DNA of 7,312 nt from a bacterium UBA2219 (lineage in GTDB: Bacteria; Desulfobacterota; Deferrimicrobia; Deferrimicrobiales; Deferrimicrobiaceae). The DNA lies in contig DCUH01000014.1 of assembly GCA_002327765.1 (NCBI GenBank), positions 1-7,312 on the forward strand, in the 5' to 3' direction. Shown here piece after piece: positions 6,687-7,312 of this stretch. The position numbers and the translations under genes were made by a program. Numbering within the stretch: position 1 is the first letter of the stretch; every line of letters begins with the position of its first letter. The notes under the pieces were generated by a model. It was not told the DNA's origin and did not search any database. It saw nothing but the letters and a program-made list of their open reading frames with translations.

Positions 6687-7312
6687 TTACGCCCTGCGCC
6701 CCGCCCCCGGGGGCCCGCCCTGCTGCATCGAGGAGAGCAGGTTGCGGAACTCGTCCGGGTCGTTGCTGCGGCCCACCGCGTCGTCGAGGGAGATCTCGCG
6801 CCGCTGGAGGCACGCGATGAGGGACTGGTTCATCGTCTGCATGCCGAACTTGGTCTGCCCCACCTGCATCTGCGAGTAGATCTGGTGGACCTTCTCCTCG
6901 CGGATCAGGTTCCGGATGGCGGGGTTCGGTATCATCACCTCGAGCGCCAGCACCCGCCCGGCGCCGTTGGCCCGCGGGATGAGGATCTGCGAGATAACCC
7001 CCTCGAGGACGAAGGAGAGCTGCGCGCGGACCTGTGGCTGCTGGTACGGCGGGAACACGTCGAGGATGCGGTTGATCGTCTGGACGCACGAGTTGGTGTG
7101 CAGCGTCGCGAAGACGAGGTGCCCGGTCTCCGCCACCGTGAGGGCCGCCTCGATCGTCTCCAGGTCGCGCATCTCGCCGATGAGCACCACGTCCGGGTCC
7201 TGGCGGAGGATGTACTTCAGCGCCTTCTTGAAGGTCTGCGTATCGGCGTTGACCTCCCGCTGGTTCACAAGGCACTTCTTGTGCGGGTGGAGGTACTCGA
7301 TCGGGTCCTCGA
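6687..7312 (-). CDS. pilT: Type IV pilus retraction ATPase PilT, C-terminal part (5' end outside the window)
   Basis: PilT is the cytoplasmic hexameric secretion-type ATPase that drives pilus disassembly, retraction and twitching at the base of the pilus. About 207 residues are visible, from the EDPIEY segment (Asp box) at the window edge to a TAA stop. The Walker A region lies outside. Visible motifs (numbered from the first complete codon at 7310) are Walker B LRQDPDVVLIGEMRD ending near residue 49, with the catalytic Glu in GEMRD; the His box TGHLVFATLHTNS at 62-74; and AIRNLIRE at 131-138 (6897-6920), followed by GMQTMNQSL. AIRNLIRE is known as the PilT signature needed for retraction and separates it from the extension ATPase PilB. 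The GTG at 7268 could be mistaken for a start, but the same frame stays open and encodes conserved family sequence up to the edge, so the gene is truncated by the window, not short. pilC follows 30 bases downstream. The Gly/Pro/Arg-rich tail of about ten residues is not conserved sequence that I recognise. Confidence 0.96.
   Translation of the reverse strand, partial: EDPIEYLHPHKKCLVNQREVNADTQTFKKALKYILRQDPDVVLIGEMRDLETIEAALTVAETGHLVFATLHTNSCVQTINRILDVFPPYQQPQVRAQLSFVLEGVISQILIPRANGAGRVLALEVMIPNPAIRNLIREEKVHQIYSQMQVGQTKFGMQTMNQSLIACLQRREISLDDAVGRSNDPDEFRNLLSSMQQGGPPGAGRRA

Noticed and set aside
6703..6714. A 12-base palindrome GCCCCCGGGGGC near the end of pilT
   Set aside because: It lies in a Gly/Pro-rich tail, leaves no room for a loop and has no T run. 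It is expected by chance in such GC-rich sequence.
6687..7268. PilT as a complete short protein starting at the GTG at 7268
   Set aside because: The upstream codons in the same frame encode the conserved EDPIEY segment, so the gene continues past the window edge.
3814..7275. A 1153-codon open frame on the minus strand running through pilT, pilC and pilS
   Set aside because: It is out of frame with three recognisable genes and reads as Arg, Gly, Pro and Ala-rich sequence. This is the usual result of few stop codons in high-GC DNA.

Overview
The window is about two-thirds G+C and tightly packed. All seven genes lie on the minus strand, so transcription runs from position 7312 towards position 1. 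No stretch over 300 bases lacks a gene; the largest gap is about 93 bases, between trmFO and xerC. I see no tRNA, rRNA, CRISPR array, insertion sequence or phage gene. Gene content suggests a Gram-negative bacterium of the former Deltaproteobacteria or a relative (Geobacter-like Desulfuromonadota or a neighbouring high-GC candidate lineage). The reasons are the pilT-pilC-pilS order, known in Geobacter, together with the folate-dependent tRNA methyltransferase TrmFO, which most gammaproteobacteria lack. The assignment is inference, not proof.

Positions 7312 to 3750 hold a type IV pilus module. It comprises the C-terminal part of the retraction ATPase PilT (its start is outside the window), the inner-membrane platform protein PilC, and the membrane sensor kinase PilS. 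The expected partner regulator gene pilR does not follow pilS. Instead the end of pilS overlaps the start of trmFO by 8 bases.

Positions 3757 to 1 hold a housekeeping module: trmFO (tRNA m5U54), xerC (chromosome dimer resolution recombinase), hslV and hslU (ATP-dependent protease; hslU is cut at position 1, in its Walker B motif). The order trmFO-xerC-hslV-hslU matches the Bacillus subtilis trmFO-codV-clpQ-clpY cluster, where topA lies upstream. Here the pilus genes occupy that upstream place.

Spacing favours cotranscription. pilT-pilC are 30 bases apart and pilC-pilS 3 bases apart; pilS-trmFO overlap by 8 bases, and xerC-hslV and hslV-hslU by 4 bases each (ATGA). The one likely break is trmFO-xerC, which has a GC-rich inverted repeat followed by a short AT-rich leader. 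Two genes, pilS and probably xerC, start with TTG. I found no clearly new system; the best leads are the kinase without its regulator, the pilus/housekeeping junction, and the inverted repeats at the pilS start and the trmFO-xerC junction.
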